From NCBI RefSeq assembly GCF_900184245.1, contig NZ_FXXB01000008.1, positions 1,340,146 to 1,404,145 on the forward strand: 64,000 nucleotides of DNA, given 5' to 3'. The stretch comes from Brachybacterium massiliense. Lineage in GTDB: Bacteria > Actinomycetota > Actinomycetes > Actinomycetales > Dermabacteraceae. The stretch's first letter is position 1; every line of letters begins with the position of its first letter. This document shows positions 26,036-33,979 of the stretch, piece after piece. The translations under genes and the position numbers were made by a program. The notes beneath the pieces are model-generated. The model saw only the letters and a list, made by a program, of their open reading frames with translations, was not told the origin of the DNA and did no database searches.

Positions 26036-26821
26036 TCAGGGCATCTCGATCCAGGCGCCCTCCTCGAGCTCCTGCCCGGCGTCGATGAGGACGAAGTGAC
26101 CGCCGCGGCCGACGTCGTCGGACATCTCGATCACGAGCTCGGAGACGAACTCCTCCCCCGGATCGGCGCCGACCTGCTCGATGTCCTCGTCATGGCGCGG
26201 GGTGACCACGTAGACCTGTCGGTGGATGGTGTCCTCCGGGCCCACGTAGGCGCACTGGATCCATGCGGCGTAGCCGCCGTCGAAGGGGGTCTCGCCGTGG
26301 TGGACGCCCTCGAGCGTGAACATCACGTACCGCCGGCCCTCGCCGGGCTCCGCGGTGAAGGAGTTCGCGTCCAGGATCTCCTGGGTCGCGTCCCAGTCCA
26401 CCGCGGTCACGGCCACTTCGACCTCCGCCTCGACCTTGGCCGGCTGCAGCGGGAAGGAGGCGCCGAAGGGGACGGCCTGCTCGCGTCCCACCGGGATGTC
26501 CGCAAGAGGCTCGCCCGTCGGCGGGGCGGCGTCCTCGGTGCTCTGCTCGGCCGGCTCGTCGTCGGCGCCCTCGGCCTCGCCGCCGGACCCCGAGCGCTCT
26601 GCGGGCTCCGACTCCCCGGCCGAGGCGGGGCTCTCGTGCTCACCGGCCACCGGGGCGCCGCCGTCGTCCTGCAGCGCCCGGACGCCGAAGAAGCCGCCCA
26701 CGCCGAGCAGCAGGCCCGCGATCACGGACAGGCAGCCGACGGCGGCATAGAAGCCGGTGCGCGGCCGACGCTCGGGCAGCCGCTGGGTGGGGGCGGTCAG
26801 GCGCGTGGTGCGGTGGTCCAT
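26036..26821 (-). CDS. Single-span membrane protein with extracellular domain
   Basis: 261 aa. A short basic cytosolic N-terminus, one span at about 25-50 (AAVGCLSVIAGLLLGVGGFFGV), an acidic low-complexity linker (SAGESEPAERSGSGGEAEGADDEPAEQ) and an extracellular beta-rich domain (RRYVMFTLEGVHHGETPFDGGYAAWIQC...GGHFVLIDAGQ). Overall plan equals that of DUF4352-type proteins. It forms a pair with the next gene downstream of the same plan. Function unknown; possibly an envelope or stress-sensing protein. Confidence 0.7.
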   Translation of the reverse strand: MDHRTTRLTAPTQRLPERRPRTGFYAAVGCLSVIAGLLLGVGGFFGVRALQDDGGAPVAGEHESPASAGESEPAERSGSGGEAEGADDEPAEQSTEDAAPPTGEPLADIPVGREQAVPFGASFPLQPAKVEAEVEVAVTAVDWDATQEILDANSFTAEPGEGRRYVMFTLEGVHHGETPFDGGYAAWIQCAYVGPEDTIHRQVYVVTPRHDEDIEQVGADPGEEFVSELVIEMSDDVGRGGHFVLIDAGQELEEGAWIEMP

Positions 26822-26914
26822 CGCGGCGCGGTGGTCCCTTCTCCTCGTACGGGCACAGCGTGCGGCGGCACGGCCGCGGCCTGCGGGTCACGCTAGCGCA
26901 CCCGGGCGGCGGCC

Positions 26915-27739
26915 TCAGGTGCCGACGTAGAGGATCTCCCCGGTGTAGGTCTCCACCCCCAGGCGGAAGGACTCGATCTCGGTCTCGGGGACCAGGAAGG
27001 CGCTGCGGAAGGTCGCGCTGCGTCCGCTCTCGAGCGGGCTGATCGCCGTCATCGGGTCGGGGACGAGGCCCTCGCCGATGTCCGGGAAGTAGCTGCGCTC
27101 TGATTCTCCGGTGAGCCAGAGTTCCTCGGCGGGGGCGAGCTGACCTGGCCCGTCGTAGCGCACCTCGTAGGTCGCCAGCACCAGGCGGTAGCCGTCCTGG
27201 AGGAGGGTCTCCTCCTGGGCGGCGGGGGCGGTGGCGTCGAGGTCCACCTCGAGCGCGGTGACCGAGATGGTGCCGTCGGTCCAGGTGCTCCAGCTGAGGG
27301 TGTGCTCGCCGGGGGCGGCGGGCTGCTCGAAGCCGCCGGTGCCGTCGGAGATCTCGCGCCCCGACTGGTCGGTGACGGTGCCGGGCTCACGCTCCGGGGA
27401 GGCGCTCTGATCCGGTGCGGTCGCCTGCACGGTGGTGGTCGCGACGGGCTCGGGGGAATGCCCGAGCCGCTGCAGGCCGCCCATCACCAGGGCGACGGTG
27501 GCGACCAGGGCGGTCGCCTGGACCAGGACGATCGCGACGATCGCCCAGGCGGGCAGCGCGCCCCGTCGGCCCGCGAGCGGATCCGGCGCGGTGGGCTCCG
27601 GCGCGGTGGGGCCGACGCGATCGCCGCCGCCGCGGGGCTGCTCGCCCGCGCGTTCGGGCATGACGAGGAGCTCCGGCTCGGAGGGGACGGTGTGCTCCTC
27701 CCACTCGTAGCCGGTGGGAGACTCCCGACCCTGCGCCAT
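26915..27739 (-). CDS. Single-span membrane protein with extracellular domain
   Basis: 274 aa. Cytosolic acidic/Pro-rich N-terminus, one span at about 63-87 (LPAWAIVAIVLVQATALVATVALVM), a Pro/Ser/Glu linker, then an extracellular beta-sandwich-like domain with YRLVLATYEVRYDG and ATFRSAFLVPE, as in DUF4352 proteins. ATG 27739 lies seven bases after TATGCT without a Shine-Dalgarno, so it is probably leaderless; an ATG 12 bp upstream overlaps that box and is less likely. It precedes the similar gene at 26036-26821. Confidence 0.7.
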   Translation of the reverse strand: MAQGRESPTGYEWEEHTVPSEPELLVMPERAGEQPRGGGDRVGPTAPEPTAPDPLAGRRGALPAWAIVAIVLVQATALVATVALVMGGLQRLGHSPEPVATTTVQATAPDQSASPEREPGTVTDQSGREISDGTGGFEQPAAPGEHTLSWSTWTDGTISVTALEVDLDATAPAAQEETLLQDGYRLVLATYEVRYDGPGQLAPAEELWLTGESERSYFPDIGEGLVPDPMTAISPLESGRSATFRSAFLVPETEIESFRLGVETYTGEILYVGT

Positions 27740-27746
27740 GGGTACG

Positions 27747-27752
27747 AGCATA
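27747..27752 (-). promoter_or_regulatory. -10 box of membrane protein gene
   Basis: TATGCT on the minus strand, seven bases before the ATG at 27739; near-consensus hexamer and leaderless spacing. Confidence 0.6.
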
Positions 27753-27849
27753 GGGCGCTGCGCCAGCGTCCCAGCACCGGGTCGCTGCGCGCCCCGTGAC
27801 AGTGCGGCGGCTAGGCCGTACGGTGGAGCGAGCCCGACGAGAGGATGCG

Positions 27850-28308
27850 ATGCACGCCCCGGACCGGACCACCCCGACAGACCACACCGGCCCCGCAGGC
27901 CGCACCGACCAGCGGGCGCATCGGGTACCGGCGCGGACCCACCTGCTCGGCGCCGTGCTCTACACCGTCGGGGTCTGCGGGATTCTCGGGGGCTTCCCCT
28001 CGCCCCTGGCCGAACTGGGGCTCGGGCTCGGGGCCCTGCTCCTGGCGATCGGGACGATCATCGTCTCCCGCGCCCAGCTCCATCACCACGGACGCACCAC
28101 CTCCTATCCCGTGATCGGCGGCCCCCGCTCCCTGCTCACCGCCTGGATCGCGGCAGGACCGCTCCTGTTCCTCTTCCTGCTCCCCGCCGCCACGCCGATG
28201 CGCGTGCCCGTTCTCCTCGCGCTCCTGCTCGGCACGGTCTTCTACGCGGTGTTCCGCCTCCAGGACGCCGACCTCAGCGCGGCAGCCTCAGCCGCTTCGT
28301 CCCGGTAG
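27850..28308 (+). CDS. Small multi-span membrane protein
   Basis: 152 aa. After ~30 hydrophilic residues rich in Asp/Thr/Pro it has about four hydrophobic segments (~33-52, 55-72, ~97-113, 115-135). No known family is recognised. The ATG at 27850 is preceded by GAGAGGATG, and a TACGGT box lies at 27819-27824. It is divergent from the gene at 27739 and 36 bp ahead of the cysteine desulfhydrase gene. Function unknown. Confidence 0.65.
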   Translation: MHAPDRTTPTDHTGPAGRTDQRAHRVPARTHLLGAVLYTVGVCGILGGFPSPLAELGLGLGALLLAIGTIIVSRAQLHHHGRTTSYPVIGGPRSLLTAWIAAGPLLFLFLLPAATPMRVPVLLALLLGTVFYAVFRLQDADLSAAASAASSR

Positions 28309-28332
28309 GGCGAGCCGGGACGCACCACCCGC

Positions 28333-28338
28333 TACGGT
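28333..28338 (+). promoter_or_regulatory. -10 box of the Cds1 gene
   Basis: TACGGT six bases before ATG 28345, with no Shine-Dalgarno between; leaderless arrangement. Confidence 0.5.
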
Positions 28339-28344
28339 CATCCC

Positions 28345-29460
28345 ATGGATCACAGCACGGCATGGCCGCAGCGGCTCGAGGACGTGGACCGCAGCGATGA
28401 TGCGCTGCGGGCCTGGGTGGCGGAGCGGATCCGCCGGCTGGAGGCCGACGGGCGGCGCAGCGCCGACACGCACCTGGTGAGCGTCGACCTGCCGCCGGAG
28501 TGGGACATCCAGCTGTACCTCAAGGACGAGTCCACCCACGCCTCGGGCAGCCTGAAGCATCGTCTGGCACGGTCGCTGTTCCTGTTCGCGCTGGTCAACG
28601 GTCAGCTCCGCCCCGGGATGCCGGTGATCGAGGCGTCCTCGGGCTCGACGGCCGTGAGCGAGGCGCACGTGGCGCGGATGCTGGGCATCCCCTTCGTCGC
28701 GGTGATCCCCCGCGGCACCAGCTCCCGCAAGATCGCCCTGATCGAGGCGGCGGGCGGGCACTGCCACGTGGTCGAGGGCGCGGAGTCGATGAGCCGGGAG
28801 GCGCAGCGCCTGGCCGAGGAGCGCGGCGGACTGTTCCTGGACCAGTTCACCCACGCCGAGCGCGCCACGGACTGGCGGGGCAACAACTCGATCGCCGTCA
28901 GCGCCCTGTCCCAGCTCGAGCTCGAACCGCATCCGGTGCCGCGCTGGATCGTCGTCGGCGCCGGCACGGGAGGCACCAGCGCGACCTTCGGGCGCCTGCT
29001 GCGCTACCGCAGCCTGCGCACCTCGCTGTGCGTCGCCGACGTCGAGAACTCGGCGTTCTTCGAGGGCTGGGTGCGGCAGGACCCGCACCACACCACCGAC
29101 CGGGGCTCGCGCATCGAGGGGATCGGTCGCCCGCAGGTCGAGCCGAGCTTCGTGCCCGGGGTGGTGGACCGGATGATCCGGGTGCCCGACGCCGCCTCGG
29201 TCGCCGCCGCACGATACCTCTCGGAGCACCTGGGCCGGCGCGTCGGCGCCTCGACCGGCACCAACCTGGTGGCCGCCGCGCAGCTGATCGCACAGATGCG
29301 CGAGCGCGGCGAGAGCGGCTCGGTGCTGACCCTGCTGTGCGATCCGGGCGATCGCTACGCGGACACCTACTTCGACGACGACTGGGTCGCCTCGCAGGGC
29401 TGGGAGCTGGGCCCCTGGCGCGAGGCGCTCGAGCGGATGCTCCCGCTCGGACGGCGCTGA
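28345..29460 (+). CDS. cds1: PLP-dependent cysteine desulfhydrase, Cds1 type
   Basis: 371 aa, fold-type II PLP enzyme. The PLP lysine is K71 in [27 protein letters not shown] (~96-109) binds the substrate carboxylate, [15 protein letters not shown] (~214) the PLP phosphate. The domain order and the [11 protein letters not shown]-terminus match the mycobacterial Cds1 group, which releases H2S, pyruvate and ammonium from L-cysteine. A cysteine synthase activity is the alternative reading of the family. The gene is monocistronic, with its own TACGGT box at leaderless spacing. Confidence 0.85.
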   Translation: MDHSTAWPQRLEDVDRSDDALRAWVAERIRRLEADGRRSADTHLVSVDLPPEWDIQLYLKDESTHASGSLKHRLARSLFLFALVNGQLRPGMPVIEASSGSTAVSEAHVARMLGIPFVAVIPRGTSSRKIALIEAAGGHCHVVEGAESMSREAQRLAEERGGLFLDQFTHAERATDWRGNNSIAVSALSQLELEPHPVPRWIVVGAGTGGTSATFGRLLRYRSLRTSLCVADVENSAFFEGWVRQDPHHTTDRGSRIEGIGRPQVEPSFVPGVVDRMIRVPDAASVAAARYLSEHLGRRVGASTGTNLVAAAQLIAQMRERGESGSVLTLLCDPGDRYADTYFDDDWVASQGWELGPWREALERMLPLGRR

Positions 29461-29485
29461 GCCCGCCGGGCGTCGACGGCTCTGG

Positions 29486-29857
29486 TCACTCCGCTCCCCC
29501 GGGGGTCGGCTCGCCCCGCCAGATCAGCCCCACATGCCCGCGCGCCGAGGACGGCGTCTCCGGCCCGTCGACCCCCGGGTCCTGGGGCCTCACCTCGACC
29601 ACGTGGAGCAGGCCGTGCGGACCGAGGTCGAGCCGATCCCCCGCCGTGACGTCGTGAGTGCTCGTGGACTCGGGGAGCGTCACGTGCAGCCGCGCGCGAG
29701 CCCGCCGCCGGCCCGTCGCCGGATCCGCTGCCGTCCGAGCGCTCATCACCCCGATCCGGGCCGGTCCGAGCCGGGCCTGCGTGCTCTGCAGGATCAGAGC
29801 CTCGACGGCCCCGTCCTCGGCCGGCACCACCAGGGTGCGTCTGCGTGCGTCGGTCAT
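29486..29857 (-). CDS. Hypothetical protein, partner of the WXG100-calpain gene
   Basis: 123 aa, soluble, beta-rich looking (RTLVVPAEDGAVEALILQ, ARARLHVTLPESTS, GPHGLLHVVEVRPQ). No signal peptide, membrane span or recognised domain. The ATG at 29857 overlaps the stop of the protease-like gene as ATGA and GGAGG lies upstream, so it is translationally coupled to it. The position would suit an immunity protein, chaperone or secretion partner. That is inference from arrangement only. Confidence 0.65.
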   Translation of the reverse strand: MTDARRRTLVVPAEDGAVEALILQSTQARLGPARIGVMSARTAADPATGRRRARARLHVTLPESTSTHDVTAGDRLDLGPHGLLHVVEVRPQDPGVDGPETPSSARGHVGLIWRGEPTPGGAE

Positions 29858-30990
29858 CTCTCCTCCACCCACTGGTCCCTCGGCGGTGCCACGTACACCG
29901 AGTCGATGTTCGCCATGATCTGCTCGGGCGTCAGATGCGGTGCCCGATCGCCGTTGCCCCCGGTGTAGTCGCTTCCTGCGCCCCACGGGTTCTCGAGATG
30001 GATGGTGGACCCGTTCGCCCCCGCCACCAGGTAGGCATGGTTCTCCACGAGCGAGACACCCTCCCGGTCCGCGTCGCTGTTCTCGGTGCCCAGGACGACG
30101 GTGTAGCCCTGGTCCTGCAGCGCTTCGATCGCCCGCGCATCGAGCGTCCTCCCGGACCCGAAGCTCTCGATGTCCCATCCGAGCCCCGTGCCCGAGACGG
30201 GGTCCTGCAGGATCTGCAGGTCCTGCGGCATCGGCACACCGGTGACGGCCTCGACCACGGTGCCGGCAGAGCCCGCGTAGGTGCCGTCCTCCTCGAGCAC
30301 GCCGTGCTGGACGAGCGCGGCCTCGTAGAGCGTCATCCAGTTCTGCAGCCCGTCCGAGCCGCGCGCGCCGTTGTTGATGACCTCGCCGTCGACCGTGACC
30401 GTTACCGGCTTCCCGTCCTGGTACAGGGTGACCTCGTAGTGCTCCGGACCGATCTGCTCGATGCGGTCCATGAAGTACTGCGGATCCTGCTCCGAGAGAC
30501 CGCCGAGCATGGCGATCGTGATGCAGTTCGGGACCCCCTCCTGGTTCATCGAGGCGATCCCGTACTCCGCAGGGTCGTCGATCGGAATGTCGTCGCGCAG
30601 GTTCCGCCTGCCGGTGAACGGGTTGAGACCGCCGTCGAAGCCGAAGAAGCCGTTGTGCCAGCCGATCCAGGCGAAGCCGGTGTCGTCGTACTCGGCGGCG
30701 CCGTCCTCCGCGATGCCGGCGGGACCGCCCTCGACGGCGGAGGCCCGCTCCTGCGCCTGCGCGTGCTCGTCGAGCTCGTCGCCGCGCACGGCGAGCGCCT
30801 CGAGAGTCGACCGCCACTGGGCGCTGACCCCCTGCCAGCGCGTGCGGAGCTGCTCGGCGTCCTCGCCCACCCAGGTCACCGTGCGCACGGCGCTGTCGAG
30901 CGCGTCATGCAGCTGGGCTGCACGCCGTCCCTCCTCGCGCGTCCTCACAGCCAGCTGCTCCAGCTGTTCGGTCCGTGCTCCCCAGAACAT
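29854..30990 (-). CDS. WXG100-like domain fused to calpain-like cysteine protease
   Basis: 378 aa without a signal peptide. Residues 1-88 form a predicted helical hairpin with a central WVG (W40-G42) and flanking LRTRW, as in WXG100/ESX substrates. Residues ~105-370 carry a calpain (C2)-like pattern: Cys156 in GVPNCITIAMLGGL, His318 in ENHAYLVAG and Asn334 in ENPWG, in the right order and spacing for the catalytic triad. An NWMTLYEAALVQ helix (217-228) matches the calpain core. Start ATG 30990 lies after GGGGGA at close range. A likely secreted effector or toxin of a type VII-like route; no secretion genes are in the window. A small gene overlaps its stop by four bases. Confidence 0.75.
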   Translation of the reverse strand: MFWGARTEQLEQLAVRTREEGRRAAQLHDALDSAVRTVTWVGEDAEQLRTRWQGVSAQWRSTLEALAVRGDELDEHAQAQERASAVEGGPAGIAEDGAAEYDDTGFAWIGWHNGFFGFDGGLNPFTGRRNLRDDIPIDDPAEYGIASMNQEGVPNCITIAMLGGLSEQDPQYFMDRIEQIGPEHYEVTLYQDGKPVTVTVDGEVINNGARGSDGLQNWMTLYEAALVQHGVLEEDGTYAGSAGTVVEAVTGVPMPQDLQILQDPVSGTGLGWDIESFGSGRTLDARAIEALQDQGYTVVLGTENSDADREGVSLVENHAYLVAGANGSTIHLENPWGAGSDYTGGNGDRAPHLTPEQIMANIDSVYVAPPRDQWVEER

Positions 30991-31321
30991 CCCGTCCCCC
31001 CGTCGTCTCGATAGGGGAACCCTAGGAGAGGGAGCACCGCCTGACCATGGGGAGCACTCCCCAGTGAGAGCTCCCCGGTGAGAGCTCGCGGGAGAGCTCT
31101 CCGGGCGGACACGATCTTCGTCGGCATGGCCCACAACCCGCTGGTCGAGCAGTGGTGCGAAGCGCTCGTGGCACGCGGCCCCCGCCTGCACATGCACCGG
31201 CCCCGGCATCTGGGCGCGCCCCTGTGACGGCCCGCTCGGGGCGTTGGTCCCGCGCCCCGGGAGATCCGCGCGGAAGGATCGACCTGACCTGCACCGACCC
31301 GTATGACGTGGAGTGGACCCG
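30991..31321. other. Intergenic region between the calpain-like and ABM genes
   Basis: 331 bp without a supported gene. It holds the promoter for the calpain-like gene. Short direct repeats of GTGAGAGCTC and GAGAGCTC lie between 31065 and 31105. A 33-codon frame at 31125-31226 has no recognisable relative. Nothing else is visible. Confidence 0.4.
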
Positions 31322-31605
31322 ATGACCGTCGTCAAGATCAACCGCCTGGCCGTTCCCGAGGGGAAGCACGAGGAGCTCGAGAAGCGCTTCGCGCAGCGCA
31401 AGCACTCGGTGGACCAGGCTCCCGGCTTCGAAGGCTTCGAGCTGCTGCGCCCGGTCGGGGAGGGGAGCAGTACTTCGTGGTGACACGCTGGGCCGACGAC
31501 GAGAGCTTCCGCGCCTGGGCTGCGCAGCGCTCGCCCCGCGACCCGTCCCAGACCGTCTCGCCCGCCGAGGGGATCCTCGAGTTCGAGGTCGTGGACCTGG
31601 ACTGA
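31322..31605 (+). pseudogene. Antibiotic biosynthesis monooxygenase (ABM) family, frameshifted
   Basis: The first part (ATG 31322, MTVVKINRLAVPEGKHEE...FELLRPVG) and the second part (EQYFVVTRWADDESFRAW...FEVVDLD, stop 31605) are the two halves of one ~95-aa ABM ferredoxin-like domain but lie in different frames. The first frame stops at 31483. One missing base in the G-rich run at about 31456-31466 (CGGGGAGGGGA) would restore it. Intact relatives are small dimeric monooxygenases or IsdG/HtrA-like haem-degrading enzymes. Either a real inactivating mutation, a programmed or phase-variable slip, or a sequencing error. Confidence 0.8.
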
Positions 31606-31623
31606 GGTCGCGTCACGAAGGAC

Positions 31624-31658
31624 GGCGCGCGACTCCTCCTCGTGAGGGGTCGCGCGCC
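31624..31658. terminator. Bidirectional terminator
   Basis: Stem GGCGCGCGAC (31624-31633) with GTCGCGCGCC (31649-31658), extended inward by further pairs to a 5-nt loop, followed on the right by a pyrimidine-rich stretch. It lies between the convergent ABM and lipoprotein genes. Confidence 0.8.
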
Positions 31659-31704
31659 ATCTCTTCTCGGCAGGCCTCAGCGGCCGCGTCGCACCGGGGT
31701 CGGC

Positions 31705-32523
31705 TCAGCCCTGGGGCAGACGGGTGAACAGGTAGCAGGCGCGGTCGCCGTCGAACCCGCTCTGGGCGGTGGCGTACCAGGTGCCGTCGCCGTCCTCATC
31801 GGGCGTGCCGGTCACCTCGCACGTCCCGTGCTCGCCGCCGTCGGCGACCTCGCACTCGGCGGTCAGATCTGCCGGCAGCTCACCATCGTGGCTGTGGCCC
31901 ATCATCACTGCGGAGGTCACGTCCTCCGCGAGGTCCTCGTCGGTGACCTGTGAGAGGTCGTTCTCGGCAGTCACCTGGAGCGCGTGCTCCGCACCGGGGG
32001 CGACGGGCAGGTCGGGGGCACCCTGGCCGCTCACGCCGAACAGCATCGCGGTGCCGTCGAAGCCGGTGGAGACCATCCGCACCTGCGCGGTCCGGGTCGT
32101 ATCGCTCCCGTCCATGGCGGCGAAGGTGCAGGTCGCGGCGGAGCCGTCGAGCTCGGCCGTGCCCTCGCAGGTCGCGCCGGTGCCGGCGAGGAACTCGGTG
32201 CCCTCGATCCCCTCGGCGCTCATGGCGGTGACGGGCTGGCTGCCGTGCAGGGTCAGCATCGCGAGGTAGGCGGAGGCGTCCTCCGGGGCGAAGCGCTGCG
32301 TGGAGACGGTGCCGGACCAGTCCTGGGGCAGAGCCCCCTCGGCAGGGGCGGAGTCCTCGCCGCCCGTCGCACGGGCCTGCACCTCACCTCCTGCAGAGCG
32401 TTCGCCGGAGGCGGATGGGCCGTGCAGAGCGGGGCCGGTGCCGCACCCTGCGGCGAGCACCGCCACCGCACCGATCGTGAGGAGCTGTGCGCCGTAGCGG
32501 CGAACCCTGGTGGACAAGGCCAT
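31705..32523 (-). CDS. Putative lipoprotein of unknown function
   Basis: 272 aa. Signal peptide (residues 1-27, RVRRYGAQLLTIGAVAVLAAGC) with a clear lipobox ending in C27. A Gly/Ser/Ala linker follows, then a secreted domain with two Cys pairs (GATCEGTAELDGSAATC and AECEVADGGEHGTC) that could form disulfides. The ATG at 32523 has AAGGAGGG upstream, which decides the start. No domain is recognised. Its upstream region includes a TAAAGT hexamer usable as -10. Confidence 0.75.
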   Translation of the reverse strand: MALSTRVRRYGAQLLTIGAVAVLAAGCGTGPALHGPSASGERSAGGEVQARATGGEDSAPAEGALPQDWSGTVSTQRFAPEDASAYLAMLTLHGSQPVTAMSAEGIEGTEFLAGTGATCEGTAELDGSAATCTFAAMDGSDTTRTAQVRMVSTGFDGTAMLFGVSGQGAPDLPVAPGAEHALQVTAENDLSQVTDEDLAEDVTSAVMMGHSHDGELPADLTAECEVADGGEHGTCEVTGTPDEDGDGTWYATAQSGFDGDRACYLFTRLPQG

Positions 32524-32656
32524 GGGAGCGTCCCTCCTTGCTGGACAGCAGCCACCGAACGATGACCACACCACGGACTTTACGATCTCTTGACCGTTGT
32601 GCGCACGCTTCTTTGCAAGGTCTCCTCAAGCGTGTCGCGGCGGCCTTCCGCGGCGC

Positions 32657-33979
32657 TCACGCGAACGCGCTGACCCCGGTGATCGAGCGGCCCACGATGA
32701 GCGACTGCATGGTGTCGGTGCCCTCGTAAGTGTGCAGCGCCTCGATGTCGCTGCGGTGGCGCACCACCCGGTTCTCGAGCAGGATCCCCGAGCCGCCCAG
32801 CAGGTCACGGGCGTTCGAGGCGATCTCGCGGGCGGCGCGGGTGTTGTGCACCTTGGCGAGGGAGGCCTGCTCGGGCCGGATGCTGCCCGCCGCCTCGAGC
32901 TGGGCCAGGCGCAGGCAGTACAGCTGCATCGCGGTGAGGGTCTGCAGCATGTCGCTGAGCCGCACCTGCACGTGCTGGGCCTTGGCCAGCGGCCGGCCGA
33001 ACTGGATCCGGGTCCGGGCGTGCTCAAGGGCCGCCTCGTAGCAGGCGGTCGCGTGGCCCAGGGCGCCCCAGGCCACGCCGGCGCGGGTGGCGAACAGGAC
33101 CTTCGAGGTGTCCTTGAAGGACCGGGCGCCGGGCAAGCGCTGGTCCAGGGGGATCCGCACGTCGGTGAGGGTGACGTGGGCCTGATGGATGGCGCGCAGC
33201 GCGACCTTGCCGCGGATCACCTCGGCTCGGTAGCCGGGCAGCGACTGGTCCACGAGGAAGCCGGAGACCTGCCCGTGCAGCTCGGGCTGGGAGTCGTCGT
33301 CCACCCGCGCCCAGACCACGGAGAGGTGGCAGCCGGCGCCGTTGCCGATCCAGCGCTTCTCGCCCGAGAGCACCCAGCTGTCCCCGTCGCGCCGGGCGAC
33401 GGTCTCCAGGGAGACGGAGTCGGAGCCGTGATCAGGCTCGGTGAGCGCGAAGGCGGCGAGCTCGGAGCCGCTCGCGAGCGGCTCGGCCCAGCGCTGCTTC
33501 TGCTCCTCGGAGCCCAGCAGCATGATCGAGCGCAGGGCGAGGCCGCCCTGGACGCCCACCATGGTGCCGACGCTGCCGTCGAGACGGGACAGCTCCATGT
33601 TCACCAGGCCCGTCGCGAGCGGGGAGAGGGTGCGCCGGCCGGGCACGTCGAGCCCGTCGGTGAGCAGGTCGAGCTCGCCGAGGCGGGCAATCAGCTCGAT
33701 CGGGTACTCGCCGCGGTCCCACCAGTCGTTGATCTGCGGGAGCACCTCGTCGGCGAGCGAGCGGGCGTCGGCCCAGGCGCGCAGGTCCTCGCCGGCGACG
33801 TCCTGGAACAGGGCGAGATGGTCGGCGGCGGTGGGGAGCAGCTCGGCCGGCGCGGCGGCGGTGGCATCGGGCGGGGAGACCACGGCGCGGCCTGTGACCA
33901 CGGAGTCGCGGCGCTCCTGGCCGCCGGGGTCGATGGTGCCGCCGAGGGAGATCTGTCCGGGGTCGTTGCTGATGGTCAT
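32657..33979 (-). CDS. Acyl-CoA dehydrogenase (glutaryl-CoA dehydrogenase-like)
   Basis: 440 aa flavoenzyme of beta-oxidation-type reactions. The FAD/substrate regions LTEPDHGSDSVSLET (~178) and SGEKRWIGNG (~205) are present. The C-terminal YEGTDTMQSLIVGRSITG block contains the catalytic Glu in the same setting as in glutaryl-CoA dehydrogenase. The ATG at 33979 overlaps the thiolase stop (TGATG), so the two are coupled; a GTG three bases earlier is possible. The pair thus serves acyl-CoA or dicarboxylyl-CoA breakdown. The chain-length preference is not readable. Confidence 0.9.
   Translation of the reverse strand: MTISNDPGQISLGGTIDPGGQERRDSVVTGRAVVSPPDATAAAPAELLPTAADHLALFQDVAGEDLRAWADARSLADEVLPQINDWWDRGEYPIELIARLGELDLLTDGLDVPGRRTLSPLATGLVNMELSRLDGSVGTMVGVQGGLALRSIMLLGSEEQKQRWAEPLASGSELAAFALTEPDHGSDSVSLETVARRDGDSWVLSGEKRWIGNGAGCHLSVVWARVDDDSQPELHGQVSGFLVDQSLPGYRAEVIRGKVALRAIHQAHVTLTDVRIPLDQRLPGARSFKDTSKVLFATRAGVAWGALGHATACYEAALEHARTRIQFGRPLAKAQHVQVRLSDMLQTLTAMQLYCLRLAQLEAAGSIRPEQASLAKVHNTRAAREIASNARDLLGGSGILLENRVVRHRSDIEALHTYEGTDTMQSLIVGRSITGVSAFA

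Noticed and set aside
31125-31226. A 33-codon plus-strand frame beginning with Met-Ala-His-Asn
   Set aside because: No Shine-Dalgarno or -10 at the right distance, no recognisable relative; too short to support.
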